DNA of 64,000 nucleotides from Flavobacterium franklandianum. Lineage in GTDB: Bacteria; Bacteroidota; Bacteroidia; Flavobacteriales; Flavobacteriaceae. Below, one piece after another: positions 18,350-27,458 of this stretch. A model generated the notes under the pieces. It was given only the letters and a program-made list of their open reading frames with translations, had not been told where the DNA came from and did no database searches. Every line of letters starts with the position of its first letter. The first letter of the stretch is position 1. The stretch is from NCBI RefSeq assembly GCF_007097365.1, contig NZ_VJZR01000002.1, positions 329,464 through 393,463 on the forward strand, read 5' to 3'. Position numbers and translations under genes: made by a program.

Positions 18350-19756
18350 ATGCAAGACAACAACGAAGAACATTTTAAAAGAGAACTCGGATTACTAGAC
18401 GGAACAATGCTCGTTGTGGGCTCGATGATTGGTTCGGGAATATTCATTGTAAGCTCGGATATGGTGCGCCAATTGGGTTCTGCGGGCTGGCTCATTGCGA
18501 TGTGGGTGCTCACAGGATTTATTACCGTGATTGCTGCTGTTAGTTATGGCGAGTTGAGTTCGATGTTTCCTAAAGCGGGCGGACAATATGTTTATATCAA
18601 GGAAGCGTACGGAAAACTGATTGGGTTTTTGTACGGTTGGAGCTTTTTTGCGGTGATTCAAACCGGTACCATTGCCGCTGTGGGTGTGGCTTTTTCTAAA
18701 TTTGCAGCTTATATATATCCACCAGTGAGCGAAAAAAATATAATTTTTGAATTGGACGATTTCCAATTGCACGCGGCTCAAATAGTTTCGATAATCACCA
18801 TTATTTTATTGAGTTATATTAACAGTCGTGGAGTGAAAAACAGCAAGATTTTGCAAACAGTCTTGACGGTTATTAAAGTTGCCTCTATTTTTGGATTGAT
18901 AATTTTCGGATTTGTGTCAGCCAAAGCCGAAGTTTGGGATGCCAATTGGGCCAATGCTTGGACTTCTCAATCTATGAATGTCGATACGGGTTCTTGGCTT
19001 CCTATTAGTGGCGTGGCTTTGATTTCGGCTATGTCGGCGGCATTGGTGGGTTCGTTGTTTTCGAGTGTGGCTTGGGAAGGTGTGACTTTTATCGCTGGTG
19101 AAATCAAAAATCCTAAACGAAATGTAGGATTGAGTTTGTTTCTAGGAACTTTGATTGTAAGTTGTATTTATATTTTGACCAATGTGATGTATTTGGCAGT
19201 GGTTCCGTTGCAAGACATTGCTACAGCTGAATCGGATAGAGTAGCGGTTGTGGCTTCACAAAATATTTTCGGGAATATTGGAACCTTAATTATCGCTTTG
19301 ATGATTATGATTTCGACTTTTGCTTGTAATAATGGATTGATTATGGCGGGTGCAAGAGTGTATTATACGATGGCGCAAGACGGTTTGTTTTTCAAAAAAG
19401 CGTCTCTTTTGAATAAAGCGAGTGTTCCGGCTTGGGCATTGTGGGTACAATGTTTTTGGGCTTCGGCTTTGTGTTTGACCGGGAAATATGGCGATTTATT
19501 GGACTTTGTTGTTATCATTGTTTTGGTGTTTTACATCCTGACCATTTACGGAATTTTTATCCTTCGCAGAAAAATGCCCGATGCCGAAAGACCTTATAAA
19601 GCTTTTGGTTATCCTTTTTTGCCGGGACTTTATATTGCTATTGCCAGCGCGATTGGAATTGCTTTGTTATACACAAAACCAGATACTTGTGGTTGGGGCG
19701 TTTTAATAATGTTGATAGGAATACCGATTTATTATTTGACAAAACAGAAAGAGTAG
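18350..19756 (+). CDS. APC-superfamily amino acid permease
   Basis: 468 residues from ATG 18350. A longer frame from 18272 exists, but its first 26 residues (ISKKSISLANQKNQIN region) do not look like the family and include a TATCTTTA element that may be the promoter, so the internal ATG is preferred. TM1 starts with GTMLVVGSMIGSGIFIVSS, the substrate-binding GSGI(F) motif of the family; about 12 membrane helices follow, ending in PIYYLTKQ. It resembles LAT-type amino acid transporters. The substrate cannot be read from sequence. It lies convergent to ald, an alanine-degrading enzyme, which hints at amino-acid use. Confidence 0.9.
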   Translation: MQDNNEEHFKRELGLLDGTMLVVGSMIGSGIFIVSSDMVRQLGSAGWLIAMWVLTGFITVIAAVSYGELSSMFPKAGGQYVYIKEAYGKLIGFLYGWSFFAVIQTGTIAAVGVAFSKFAAYIYPPVSEKNIIFELDDFQLHAAQIVSIITIILLSYINSRGVKNSKILQTVLTVIKVASIFGLIIFGFVSAKAEVWDANWANAWTSQSMNVDTGSWLPISGVALISAMSAALVGSLFSSVAWEGVTFIAGEIKNPKRNVGLSLFLGTLIVSCIYILTNVMYLAVVPLQDIATAESDRVAVVASQNIFGNIGTLIIALMIMISTFACNNGLIMAGARVYYTMAQDGLFFKKASLLNKASVPAWALWVQCFWASALCLTGKYGDLLDFVVIIVLVFYILTIYGIFILRRKMPDAERPYKAFGYPFLPGLYIAIASAIGIALLYTKPDTCGWGVLIMLIGIPIYYLTKQKE

Positions 19757-19791
19757 TGTTCAGTATTCAGTTCTTAGTGTTCAGTTATCGG
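19757..19791 (+). repeat. Heptamer array after the permease gene (5 units)
   Basis: Immediately after the stop codon: TGTTCAG, TATTCAG, TTCTTAG, TGTTCAG, TTATCGG, five 7-base units without interruption. It is followed at once by the shared terminator. Confidence 0.65.
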
Positions 19792-19797
19792 TAATAA

Positions 19798-19834
19798 AAA
19801 ATCCGTCTCGTTATTTAATAACGAGACGGATTTT
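19798..19834. terminator. Bidirectional terminator between permease and ald
   Basis: AAAATCCGTCTCGTTA (19798-19813) and its exact complement (19819-19834) form a 16-bp stem with a 5-base loop; A-run before and T-run after serve both converging genes. Confidence 0.9.
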
Positions 19835-19871
19835 AATTTTTAGGGAGAATTAAGTCTTAATACTAATGAAA

Positions 19872-21002
19872 TTAGGAGTAAACCAGATCTTTCAAGGCAG
19901 TTTCTACATCTTCAAAAGGCAAATTCCAAGCATCGGCAACACCTTTGTAAAGAATTTTACCATTGGCAACGTTGAGTCCTTTTTTCAATTCTTCGTTTTC
20001 GGCACAAGCTTTTTTCCATCCTTTGTTGGCTAATTGTAATGCGTAAGGCAAAGTAGCATTGGTCAACGCTAAAGTAGAAGTATAAGGAACAGCACCAGGC
20101 ATATTCGCCACGCAATAATGAACAATGTCGTCGATAATGAAAGTTGGATTTTCGTGTGTTGTTGGGGTACAAGTTTCGATACAACCTCCTTGGTCAACGG
20201 CAACGTCAACTACTACGGTTCCGGGAGCCATTAATTTTAGCATATCACGGGTAATCAAATGTGGCGCTTTTGCACCTGGAATTAAAACCGCTCCGATAAC
20301 CAAATCCGCTTGAGAAATCGCGTCGCGAACATTATAATGATTCGACATAACTGTAGTTACATTGGCAGGCATCACGTCAGACAAATACCGTAAACGTGGT
20401 AAACTTACATCCAGAATGGTGACTTGAGCACCAAACCCAGCAGCCATTTTTGCAGCTTGGGTTCCTACAATTCCACCACCTAAAACAACAACTTTTGCAG
20501 GAGGAACTCCGGGAACACCTCCAAGAAGGATTCCTTTTCCTTTCATCGGTTTCTCTAAATATTTAGCCCCTTCTTGAATTGCCATACGACCCGCCACTTC
20601 TGACATAGGTACTAATAATGGCAAACTACGATCTGATTTTTCAACTGTTTCATAAGCCAAGCAAACCGCTTTACGTTCCATCATAGCATAAGTTAAAGGT
20701 TCAGAGGAAGCAAAGTGGAAATAAGTAAATAGCAATTGGTCTTTTTTGATAAGCGGATATTCAGAAGCAATAGGCTCTTTTACCTTGATAATCATTTCGG
20801 CAATTTCATAAATAGCTTCAATGGTTGGTAAAAGTTTGGCTCCGGCTTCTTCGTAAGCTTTGTCACTAAAACCACTGTTCTCTCCTGCGCTTTTTTGCAC
20901 ATAGACAAGATGTCCGTGTTTTTTGAATTCGGCTACACCTGCTGGGGTTAGTGCAACACGATTTTCGTTGTTTTTGATTTCCTTAGGCACTCCAATAATC
21001 AT
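19872..21002 (-). CDS. ald: Alanine dehydrogenase
   Basis: 376 residues. Converts L-alanine to pyruvate and ammonia with NAD. N-terminus MIIGVPKEIKNNENRVALTP is the family signature; KVKEP holds the substrate Lys and FTYFHFA the catalytic His; the NAD-binding Rossmann motif is VVVLGGGIVGTQAAKMAAGFGA in part (GGGIVG). It is divergent from an Lrp-type regulator, a common arrangement for ald genes controlled by Lrp-like proteins, and convergent to the amino acid permease. Confidence 0.96.
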   Translation of the reverse strand: MIIGVPKEIKNNENRVALTPAGVAEFKKHGHLVYVQKSAGENSGFSDKAYEEAGAKLLPTIEAIYEIAEMIIKVKEPIASEYPLIKKDQLLFTYFHFASSEPLTYAMMERKAVCLAYETVEKSDRSLPLLVPMSEVAGRMAIQEGAKYLEKPMKGKGILLGGVPGVPPAKVVVLGGGIVGTQAAKMAAGFGAQVTILDVSLPRLRYLSDVMPANVTTVMSNHYNVRDAISQADLVIGAVLIPGAKAPHLITRDMLKLMAPGTVVVDVAVDQGGCIETCTPTTHENPTFIIDDIVHYCVANMPGAVPYTSTLALTNATLPYALQLANKGWKKACAENEELKKGLNVANGKILYKGVADAWNLPFEDVETALKDLVYS

Positions 21003-21039
21003 AATATTTTGTGTATATAGTTAGAACATTAATACTTAA

Positions 21040-21047
21040 CAAAGATA
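21040..21047 (-). promoter_or_regulatory. -7 element of ald
   Basis: On the minus strand TATCTTTG matches TAnnTTTG, giving a leader of about 30 bases. No TTTG is found at -33, so an activator such as the divergent Lrp-type protein may be needed. Confidence 0.45.
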
Positions 21048-21177
21048 CTGTAGAAAGAAATTATTGTGTTTATTGGTATTAAATTAAGAAAATATTATTT
21101 TTATTTGGTATTTTTGAATAAAATATTTCTGAATCGAATGGGTTTTGCGTTTATAAAACGAAAAAATATCTGATTTA

Positions 21178-21185
21178 TAAATTTG
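21178..21185 (+). promoter_or_regulatory. -7 element of the Lrp-type regulator
   Basis: TAAATTTG, 30 bases before the ATG, matches TAnnTTTG; the -33 region lacks TTTG. Confidence 0.45.
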
Positions 21186-21214
21186 AAATACTACTCATTT
21201 AATCATTTTGCACT

Positions 21215-21673
21215 ATGATTTTAGACGAAACCGACAAAAAAATCCTGCGTCTCCTCCAAGTAGATGCGCATTTGACTTTAAAGGATATTGCCAATAAAAT
21301 AAATCTTTCGCTTACGCCTGTACACGATCGAGTAAAGCGTTTGGAAAAGGAAGGGATTATCGAAAAATACGTTTCGATTTTGAATAAAAAGAAATTGGGC
21401 AATAATCTAATGGTGTATTGCCAAGTCACGTTGGTCAAACAAACCTACGATGTTTCGGAAGGATTCAATCAGTCGATTATGAATATGCCTGAAGTGGTCG
21501 AATGTAATTTTATTTCAGGAAGTTTTGATTATATGCTCAAAATCATCTTGTCTGATATGGAAAGTTACCACAACTTTCATCAAAAAAAACTATCAGTTTT
21601 ACCCGAAGTTTCGTTGATTAATAGTTTTTTTATTATTTCGGAAGTGAAGTCCACAACGGTTTTGCCGATTTAA
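21215..21673 (+). CDS. Lrp/AsnC-family transcriptional regulator
   Basis: 152 residues. N-terminal winged helix-turn-helix (LTLKDIANKINLSLTPVHDR, then VKRLEKEGII), and C-terminal RAM ligand-binding domain from about residue 65 (VECNFISGSFDYMLKI). Lrp/AsnC proteins form octamers or dimers and sense amino acids. It is divergent from ald with 212 bases between the start codons, so the likely target is ald, with alanine or another amino acid as effector; this is inference from context. Confidence 0.93.
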   Translation: MILDETDKKILRLLQVDAHLTLKDIANKINLSLTPVHDRVKRLEKEGIIEKYVSILNKKKLGNNLMVYCQVTLVKQTYDVSEGFNQSIMNMPEVVECNFISGSFDYMLKIILSDMESYHNFHQKKLSVLPEVSLINSFFIISEVKSTTVLPI

Positions 21674-21684
21674 AAAAGTTAACA

Positions 21685-21733
21685 GCATATTCGTAGATTT
21701 TTTAAATAATCTGCGAATATGCGGTCTTTTTTT
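21685..21733 (+). terminator. Intrinsic terminator of the Lrp-type gene
   Basis: GCATATTCGTAGATT (21685-21699) pairs with AATCTGCGAATATGC (21708-21722) with one T-G pair, followed by GGTC and T7. Confidence 0.8.
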
Positions 21734-21753
21734 ATCCAATTTTAGGAGTTGAT

Positions 21754-23148
21754 TTAAAAGATTATTCGGATTATTTCTCCTCTTTTATTAATCATTTCCA
21801 TTTGAACGCTTTGGTTTTCGGCTTTATTATTCAAAATTTTAGAAGCCGATTCTATGTCTTTAATTTTAACATTATCAATACTCAGGATAATATTTCCTCT
21901 GAGTTCTTCTTCGTATTGTTTCAGATTTTCGTTGGTAATCGATTTAATTTTTACGCCACCATCCAAATGAAACCTTGTTTTTTCTGCAGCAGTAATGTTT
22001 TCTAATTCTATCCCTTTGAATTCCGTGTTGAAAAACTCGTTTTTACTTAAAATGACAGGCAGCACTTTATTTTTTCCTTCTCTAATAAAGGTAACATCCA
22101 CTTTGTCATTAGGCCTTTTGGTATTAATATAACCCGAAAGATCGGCAAAAGAGGCTACTTTTTGGTTGTCTAATTTGATAATAATATCGCCTTTTTGCAA
22201 ACCTGCTTTTTCGGCACCTGATTTTTTTTGTACTTTATTGATGTAAAAACCTTGGGTTTCAGGAACACCCAATTCTTTTGAAGCCATAGCATTCAATTCG
22301 CCACCTTCAACACCAAGAACGCCTCTTTGTACGTTTCCAAATTCCATTAAATCCTCAATTATTTTTCGGGCATTATTGGATGGGATTGCGAAAGAATAAC
22401 CTGTATAACTCCCCGTTGGAGAGGAAATCATTGTGTTGATTCCAATTAATTCGCCACGAGTATTTACCAATGCACCACCGCTATTTCCGGGGTTTACAGC
22501 CGCATCGGTTTGGATAAATGATTGGATTCCACTGGTGTCTAGATTTCTGGCTTTAGCCGAAATAATTCCTGCAGTTACGGTAGAAGTTAAATTATAAGGG
22601 TTTCCAACAGCCAAAACCCATTCGCCAACCTTTACCTCATCCGAATTGGCGAAAGTCGTGTAAGGTAATTTTTCGTCGGTAGTAATTTTTAATAAAGCTA
22701 TATCCATTTTCGAATCGGTTCCAATCAGTTTTGCAGGATAAGATTTCTTGTTGTTTAGGGTGATTTCAATTTCCGATGCGTCTTTTATTACATGATTGTT
22801 AGTCACGATATAGCCATCTTCCGAAATAATTACACCAGAACCTGTACCAACTTGTTCCTGCAATTGATCGCCTCTGTAACCGTAGAAATATTCCAAAATA
22901 GGATTGGAAATACTTTTTCGAGATACATTTTTTACGTGAACTACGGTGTGAATGGTTTTATCGGCAGCTTCAATAAAATCTACAGCTTCAGCGGATAAGC
23001 CAACATTTCGTTCATACGAATTTGAGGCTTGGGTTACGATTGAATTTTTTGAAAAATAACCGTTCTCGTCAAATAACAATTTATAAGAACCTAAAGTCAC
23101 GGCTCCACTTAACAGTGATACTAAAAAAAGGCTTGAAAATCGTTTCAT
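21754..23148 (-). CDS. DegP/HtrA-type periplasmic serine protease
   Basis: 464 residues with an N-terminal membrane or signal segment (MKRFSSLFLVSLLSGAVTLG). Catalytic triad visible: His in VTNNHVIKDA, Asp in SKMDIALLKI, Ser in NPGNSGGALV. Two PDZ domains follow (about 275-365, with GFYINKVQKKSGAEKAGLQ; about 375-460, less well conserved). Such proteases degrade or refold damaged envelope proteins. It is divergent from dapF with 133 bases between, and ends toward the Lrp terminator. Confidence 0.94.
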   Translation of the reverse strand: MKRFSSLFLVSLLSGAVTLGSYKLLFDENGYFSKNSIVTQASNSYERNVGLSAEAVDFIEAADKTIHTVVHVKNVSRKSISNPILEYFYGYRGDQLQEQVGTGSGVIISEDGYIVTNNHVIKDASEIEITLNNKKSYPAKLIGTDSKMDIALLKITTDEKLPYTTFANSDEVKVGEWVLAVGNPYNLTSTVTAGIISAKARNLDTSGIQSFIQTDAAVNPGNSGGALVNTRGELIGINTMISSPTGSYTGYSFAIPSNNARKIIEDLMEFGNVQRGVLGVEGGELNAMASKELGVPETQGFYINKVQKKSGAEKAGLQKGDIIIKLDNQKVASFADLSGYINTKRPNDKVDVTFIREGKNKVLPVILSKNEFFNTEFKGIELENITAAEKTRFHLDGGVKIKSITNENLKQYEEELRGNIILSIDNVKIKDIESASKILNNKAENQSVQMEMINKRGEIIRIIF

Positions 23149-23251
23149 AGTTTTAAATATATTTATTTACAACGTAAAGTTATACATTTTGATATTTCAA
23201 AAAAACAGTTTAACGCTCGTTTAACACTCTTTAACGTATCATTAATATTTG

Positions 23252-23259
23252 TACTTTTG
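23252..23259 (+). promoter_or_regulatory. -7 element of the dapF operon
   Basis: TACTTTTG matches TAnnTTTG 22 bases before the ATG of dapF. Confidence 0.4.
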
Positions 23260-23281
23260 TAACTCTTAATACAATAATACA

Positions 23282-24064
23282 ATGCAATTAGAATTTTATA
23301 AATACCAAGGAACAGGAAACGATTTTGTAATGATTGACAATCGTTCAGGATTTTTTCCTAAAGAAAATGTACAACTCGTGGCACGTTTTTGTGACAGGCG
23401 TTTTGGTATTGGAGCCGATGGACTTATTTTATTAGAAAATGATGAAGTCACCGATTTCAAAATGGTTTATTACAATTCCGATGGAAATACAAGTTCGATG
23501 TGTGGCAATGGCGGTCGCTGTTTGGTGGCTTTCGCCAAAGATTTGAACGTGATCAGAGATAGTTGTACTTTTATCGCTACCGATGGTTTGCATCACGCCA
23601 GCGTTGCCAATGACGGAATTGTTTCTTTGCAAATGATTGATGTGACCAATATCAAAATAGAAACCGATTATACCTTTATGAATACCGGTTCGCCACATCA
23701 CGTGCAATTGGTGGAAGATTTGGAACATTATAATGTAAAAGAAAACGGGGCGGCTCTTCGCTACGGTTCGTTATACGGTGCAGCAGGAAGCAATATCAAT
23801 TTCGTAAAAAAAATCAATGAGGATACTTTTTCGCTTCGAACATACGAAAGAGGTGTTGAGGATGAAACTTTAGCTTGTGGAACTGGAGCTACAGCAGTTG
23901 CCATTGCAATGAATGCTACAGGACAAACCAACGCTTCTTCGATTAAACTAAATGTGGAAGGCGGAAAATTAGCCGTTTCTTTTGATAAAATGGGTGATTT
24001 GTTTACCAATGTTTTCTTGATTGGTCCGGCAGAATTTGTGTTTAAAGGAGTGATTGAGATATAA
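23282..24064 (+). CDS. dapF: Diaminopimelate epimerase
   Basis: 260 residues. Interconverts LL- and meso-diaminopimelate for lysine and peptidoglycan. The two active-site cysteines are in SSMCGNGGRC and ETLACGTGATA, as in the family; KYQGTGNDFVMID is the usual N-terminus. It is the first gene of a run dapF-GNAT-mltG-DUF2279-like with short gaps (40, 11 and 2 bases), which joins wall precursor and wall-processing functions. Confidence 0.97.
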   Translation: MQLEFYKYQGTGNDFVMIDNRSGFFPKENVQLVARFCDRRFGIGADGLILLENDEVTDFKMVYYNSDGNTSSMCGNGGRCLVAFAKDLNVIRDSCTFIATDGLHHASVANDGIVSLQMIDVTNIKIETDYTFMNTGSPHHVQLVEDLEHYNVKENGAALRYGSLYGAAGSNINFVKKINEDTFSLRTYERGVEDETLACGTGATAVAIAMNATGQTNASSIKLNVEGGKLAVSFDKMGDLFTNVFLIGPAEFVFKGVIEI

Positions 24065-24070
24065 ATTTTC

Positions 24071-24098
24071 TTCTAACCTCTAATTTCTAACCTCTAAC
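24071..24098 (+). repeat. Heptamer array between dapF and the acetyltransferase (4 units)
   Basis: TTCTAAC, CTCTAAT, TTCTAAC, CTCTAAC, four 7-base units filling most of the 40-base gap and ending six bases before the ATG at 24105. Only the pyrimidine-rich orientation is present. Confidence 0.75.
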
Positions 24099-24104
24099 TT
24101 TCCA

Positions 24105-24638
24105 ATGATCACACTAAAAGGCGAAAACATCTATCTCCGAGCACTCGAACCCAATGATTTGGAGTTTGTGTATGCGATGGAAAACGACCAAAGTATTTGG
24201 GAAGTAAGCAATACACAAACACCTTATAGTCGGTTTTTGGTCAAGCAATACCTCGAAAATGCACAACAAGATATTTATGAAGCCAAACAATTGCGATTGG
24301 CGATTTGTCAGGATGAAGATTTTCCAGCAATTGGATTAATCGATTTGTTTGAGTTTGATCCAAAGAATAATAGGGCAGGAATTGGCATCGTGATTCAAGG
24401 AACTGAAAACAGAAAACAGAATATTGGTTCTGAAGCTTTGGAGTTGTTAATTCGTTATTCTTTTTATCATTTGAATCTGCATCAATTGTATGCAAATATT
24501 AGTGCCGAAAATGAAGCTAGTATAGCTCTTTTTACTAAATTTGGATTCGAAAAAATAGGAACAAAAAAAGATTGGACTTTAGTCAATGGTATGTATAAAG
24601 ACGAAGCTATTTTTCAATTAATTAATACTAAATTTTAA
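24105..24638 (+). CDS. GNAT-family N-acetyltransferase (RimJ/RimL-like)
   Basis: 177 residues with the shape of RimL/SpeG-type acetyltransferases: LRALEPNDLEFVYAMEND at the start, GIGIVIQGTENRKQNIGSEA as acetyl-CoA binding motif A, and NISAENEASIALFTKFGF as motif B. The motif A lacks the ideal Q/RxxGxG/A spacing but keeps NIGSEAL. Acceptor unknown. It is 11 bases ahead of mltG and part of the dapF operon. Confidence 0.88.
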   Translation: MITLKGENIYLRALEPNDLEFVYAMENDQSIWEVSNTQTPYSRFLVKQYLENAQQDIYEAKQLRLAICQDEDFPAIGLIDLFEFDPKNNRAGIGIVIQGTENRKQNIGSEALELLIRYSFYHLNLHQLYANISAENEASIALFTKFGFEKIGTKKDWTLVNGMYKDEAIFQLINTKF

Positions 24639-24649
24639 AAATTTCAATT

Positions 24650-25690
24650 TTGAATTTAAAAAAAATCTTAACCATCGCATCTGTTGTTTTAATGTCAGGA
24701 TTACTGATTTACGGATTTATCTTGGCAAATCAAGTCTTTTCTAAAAACACCAAGTTTTCAGAAAGCGAACTTTATGTTTATGTGCCAACAGGTTCAACTT
24801 ATGAAGATGTAAAGAAAATAATTGCCCCTTTTGTCGAAAATATGAATCGTTTTGAAATGGTAGCCAATAAAAGAAGCTATCCTGAAAATATTAAACCAGG
24901 ACGATTTTTATTGACCAAAGGAATGAATAGCTATGATTTGGTCAAAGCGATGAGGAGTAATGTTCCTGTAAAACTGGCATTCAATAATCAAGAAAGACTA
25001 GAGAATTTTGCAGGAAGAGTGGGGTCACAAATCGAACCGGATAGTTTGACTTTATTGAACACCTTCAAAGATTCTATTTTCTTAAAAGAAAATGGTTTTA
25101 CCGATGAAAATGTTTTAGTGGTTTTTATTCCTAATACATATGAAGTATATTGGAACATTACAGCCGAGAAATTTCGCGATAAAATGATTAAGGAATACCG
25201 TAATTTCTGGAACAAGGAACGCATTGAAAAGGCCGAAAAGCAAGGTTTAACTCCTGTTGAAGCGACAATTTTGGCATCAATTGTACATAAAGAATCGGTT
25301 AAAAAAGATGAAAGACCAAGGATTGCAGGCGTATATCTGAATAGAATGAAGCTAGAAATGCCTCTTCAAGCTGATCCTACAGTGATTTTTGCCAAAAAGA
25401 AGAAAGACAATGATTTTGACCAAGTAATCAAAAGGGTTTTTTACAACGATTTATTTCTAAATTCCCCATACAACACTTATAAAGTTATTGGACTTCCTCC
25501 TGGGCCAATTGCTATGCCTGATATTACGGCTTTGGATGCGGTTTTGAATCCAGAAAAGAATGACTTTATTTATTTCTGTGCCAGCGTAGAGCGATTTGGT
25601 TACCACGAATTTGCCGCGACTTTGCCAGAACACAATTTGAATGCCAAAAAATATTCCGATTGGATTAACGGTCAAGGGGTAAAAAGATAA
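24650..25690 (+). CDS. mltG: Endolytic murein transglycosylase MltG
   Basis: 346 residues from a TTG start at 24650; there is no in-frame ATG between the previous stop and the membrane segment, so TTG is the natural choice. One N-terminal transmembrane helix (about 5-27), then the YceG-like domain. The catalytic Glu is in ILASIVHKES, with NTYEVYWN and LQADPTVIFA typical. MltG cuts nascent glycan strands and sets their length. The gene is followed two bases later by the next ORF. Confidence 0.95.
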   Translation: MNLKKILTIASVVLMSGLLIYGFILANQVFSKNTKFSESELYVYVPTGSTYEDVKKIIAPFVENMNRFEMVANKRSYPENIKPGRFLLTKGMNSYDLVKAMRSNVPVKLAFNNQERLENFAGRVGSQIEPDSLTLLNTFKDSIFLKENGFTDENVLVVFIPNTYEVYWNITAEKFRDKMIKEYRNFWNKERIEKAEKQGLTPVEATILASIVHKESVKKDERPRIAGVYLNRMKLEMPLQADPTVIFAKKKKDNDFDQVIKRVFYNDLFLNSPYNTYKVIGLPPGPIAMPDITALDAVLNPEKNDFIYFCASVERFGYHEFAATLPEHNLNAKKYSDWINGQGVKR

Positions 25691-25692
25691 TT

Positions 25693-26607
25693 TTGAACGG
25701 CAAAAAACAATTTTATTTTTTGTTTTTGTTGGTGTTCCAAAGTGTTTTGGCACAAAATTCATTCGATACTTTTCTAAAACCTTCCGATTCTTTAAACCTG
25801 AAAAGGCAAAATTCGGTATTCATTACCGAAGCAGTTTTGGCTTCTGGAGCTTTGTTGGGATTGAGCCAACTTTGGTATGCCGATTATCCCAAATCTGATT
25901 TTCATTTTATTAATGACAATTCAGAGTGGGTGCAAATAGATAAATTGGGACATCTTTATTCTTCGTATCACATTGGGCGATTTAGTGCTGAAGCATTGAA
26001 TTGGAGCGGAGCGAGCCAGAAAAATCAATTGATTTATGGAGCTAGTTTAGGATTTGTATTCCTGACAGCCGTTGAGGTTATGGATGGCTTTTCTGCTGAA
26101 TGGGGAGCTTCGATGGGCGACGTAATTGCTAATGCTTCGGGGACTGCTTTGTATGTTTCTCAAGAATTAATTTGGAACGAACAACGCATCACACCAAAAT
26201 TCTCTTTTCACACGACTGAATATGCCAATTTCAGACCGGATTTATTGGGAAAAACAATACAAGAAAATATACTAAAAGATTATAACGGACAAACCTATTG
26301 GTTTTCGGCGAATTTGCATTCTTTTTCCAAAAAATCAAAAATTCCAAAGTGGTTGAATCTTGCATTGGGTTATGGAGGAGAAGGATTAATTGGTGAAAAC
26401 GACAATAAAAATCAGCTTATTTTTCCTATAAAACCGGAAAAAGACAGACAATTTTACCTAAGTTTGGATTTAGATTTGACAAAAATCAACACAAAATCAC
26501 ACTTTTTGAAGACCGTTTTTTCGGTTTTAAATTCGGTCAAAATCCCTGCCCCTACCCTTGAATACTCGCCTCAGCGGGGATTTAAATTTCATACCATCTA
26601 TTTTTAG
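25693..26607 (+). CDS. DUF2279-like exported membrane protein
   Basis: 304 residues, TTG start at 25693, two bases after the mltG stop (translational coupling likely). Signal peptide up to SVLAQ; then WVQIDKLGHLYSSYHIGR and EVMDGFSAEWGASMGDVIAN, the conserved blocks of the DUF2279/YfiM-type family (a GH...D...E arrangement in a small membrane region). The last about 120 residues (FSANLHSFSKK...FPIKPEKDRQFYLSLDLD) look like beta strands of an outer-membrane protein. Function unknown; operon context suggests envelope work. Confidence 0.75.
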   Translation: MNGKKQFYFLFLLVFQSVLAQNSFDTFLKPSDSLNLKRQNSVFITEAVLASGALLGLSQLWYADYPKSDFHFINDNSEWVQIDKLGHLYSSYHIGRFSAEALNWSGASQKNQLIYGASLGFVFLTAVEVMDGFSAEWGASMGDVIANASGTALYVSQELIWNEQRITPKFSFHTTEYANFRPDLLGKTIQENILKDYNGQTYWFSANLHSFSKKSKIPKWLNLALGYGGEGLIGENDNKNQLIFPIKPEKDRQFYLSLDLDLTKINTKSHFLKTVFSVLNSVKIPAPTLEYSPQRGFKFHTIYF

Positions 26608-26649
26608 TATTTTTTAAATAGCTTATAATCAGACTTTTATTTTTTATTG

Positions 26650-26657
26650 TATATTTG
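26650..26657 (+). promoter_or_regulatory. -7 element of the lysozyme-like gene
   Basis: TATATTTG matches TAnnTTTG. Transcription would start near 26663, which is downstream of the ATG at 26655 and so supports the start at 26706. Confidence 0.5.
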
Positions 26658-26705
26658 CACCGTAGAAATATCACAACGGGACAGCGTTTTGAAGAAAAAC
26701 AATTT

Positions 26706-27344
26706 ATGATAAACAAATGGTCTTTTTATACAAGTTTGACTATAATTATTGCTTTTTTAAGCTCAGGTTTTAAACCTTTCAAACAAGATTCCAATCAATG
26801 GTTTCTTACTGATGAAACAGAGGGGGCGCATTACTTATTTCCCTCTCTAAAACAAGAAGAATGTTCTAATTTGAATGTTCCTTATACAGGAAAATTCTTC
26901 ATAGGTTACAAAGAAGCAATCGCCTTCAAAGAATCACAAGGAAAGTACAGAAAAATTAATTCTCTAGGATATATGGGGAAATACCAGTTTGGAAAGGAAA
27001 CTCTAAAAACAGTTGGTATTCACGATAGTAGTCGGTTTTTGAATAGTCCAAAAATGCAAGAAAAAGCATTTGTGGCTCTAATTTCAAAAAATAAATCGGA
27101 ATTAAAAGATATTATCCAAAAACACGAAGGTCAAATAATTACAGGTGTCCTTGTTACGGAGTCTGGAATATTGGCTGCGGCGCATCTTGGTGGTGTAGGT
27201 TCGGTAAAAAGGTTTTTTAGGCACAAGGGGAAACGGTATTTCAAAGATGCTTATGGAACCTCGATACGAAGTTATATGCGAGATTTTGGAGGGTATGAAA
27301 CTTCTGGAATTGTAGCTGATTGTAATGCAAAAGTGAAGATATAA
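26706..27344 (+). CDS. Exported lysozyme/lytic-transglycosylase-like protein
   Basis: 212 residues from ATG 26706 (MINKWSFYTSLTIIIAFLSS signal peptide or anchor); an upstream ATG at 26655 is rejected because it falls on the promoter. Residues about 70-200 contain YKEAIAFKESQGKYRKINS, GYMGKYQFGKETL and GILAAAHLGGVGSVKRFF, a pattern like lysozyme-fold muramidases, with the Glu of FKES as probable catalytic acid. I cannot assign the exact family. Followed by a clear terminator; placed behind wall-processing genes. Confidence 0.65.
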   Translation: MINKWSFYTSLTIIIAFLSSGFKPFKQDSNQWFLTDETEGAHYLFPSLKQEECSNLNVPYTGKFFIGYKEAIAFKESQGKYRKINSLGYMGKYQFGKETLKTVGIHDSSRFLNSPKMQEKAFVALISKNKSELKDIIQKHEGQIITGVLVTESGILAAAHLGGVGSVKRFFRHKGKRYFKDAYGTSIRSYMRDFGGYETSGIVADCNAKVKI

Positions 27345-27368
27345 AGTTTTTGGTTCTATAAAATTTAT

Positions 27369-27396
27369 AACCACTTCAATTGAGGTGGTTTTTTTT
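27369..27396 (+). terminator. Intrinsic terminator of the lysozyme-like gene
   Basis: AACCACTTC (27369-27377), AATT loop, GAGGTGGTT (27382-27390), then T6; one T-G pair. Confidence 0.85.
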
Positions 27397-27458
27397 ATGT
27401 CGTTTAATCTTTTGAAATCCTTTCAATCTCCTTTGGCTTTTAACCAAAATTTTAATAT

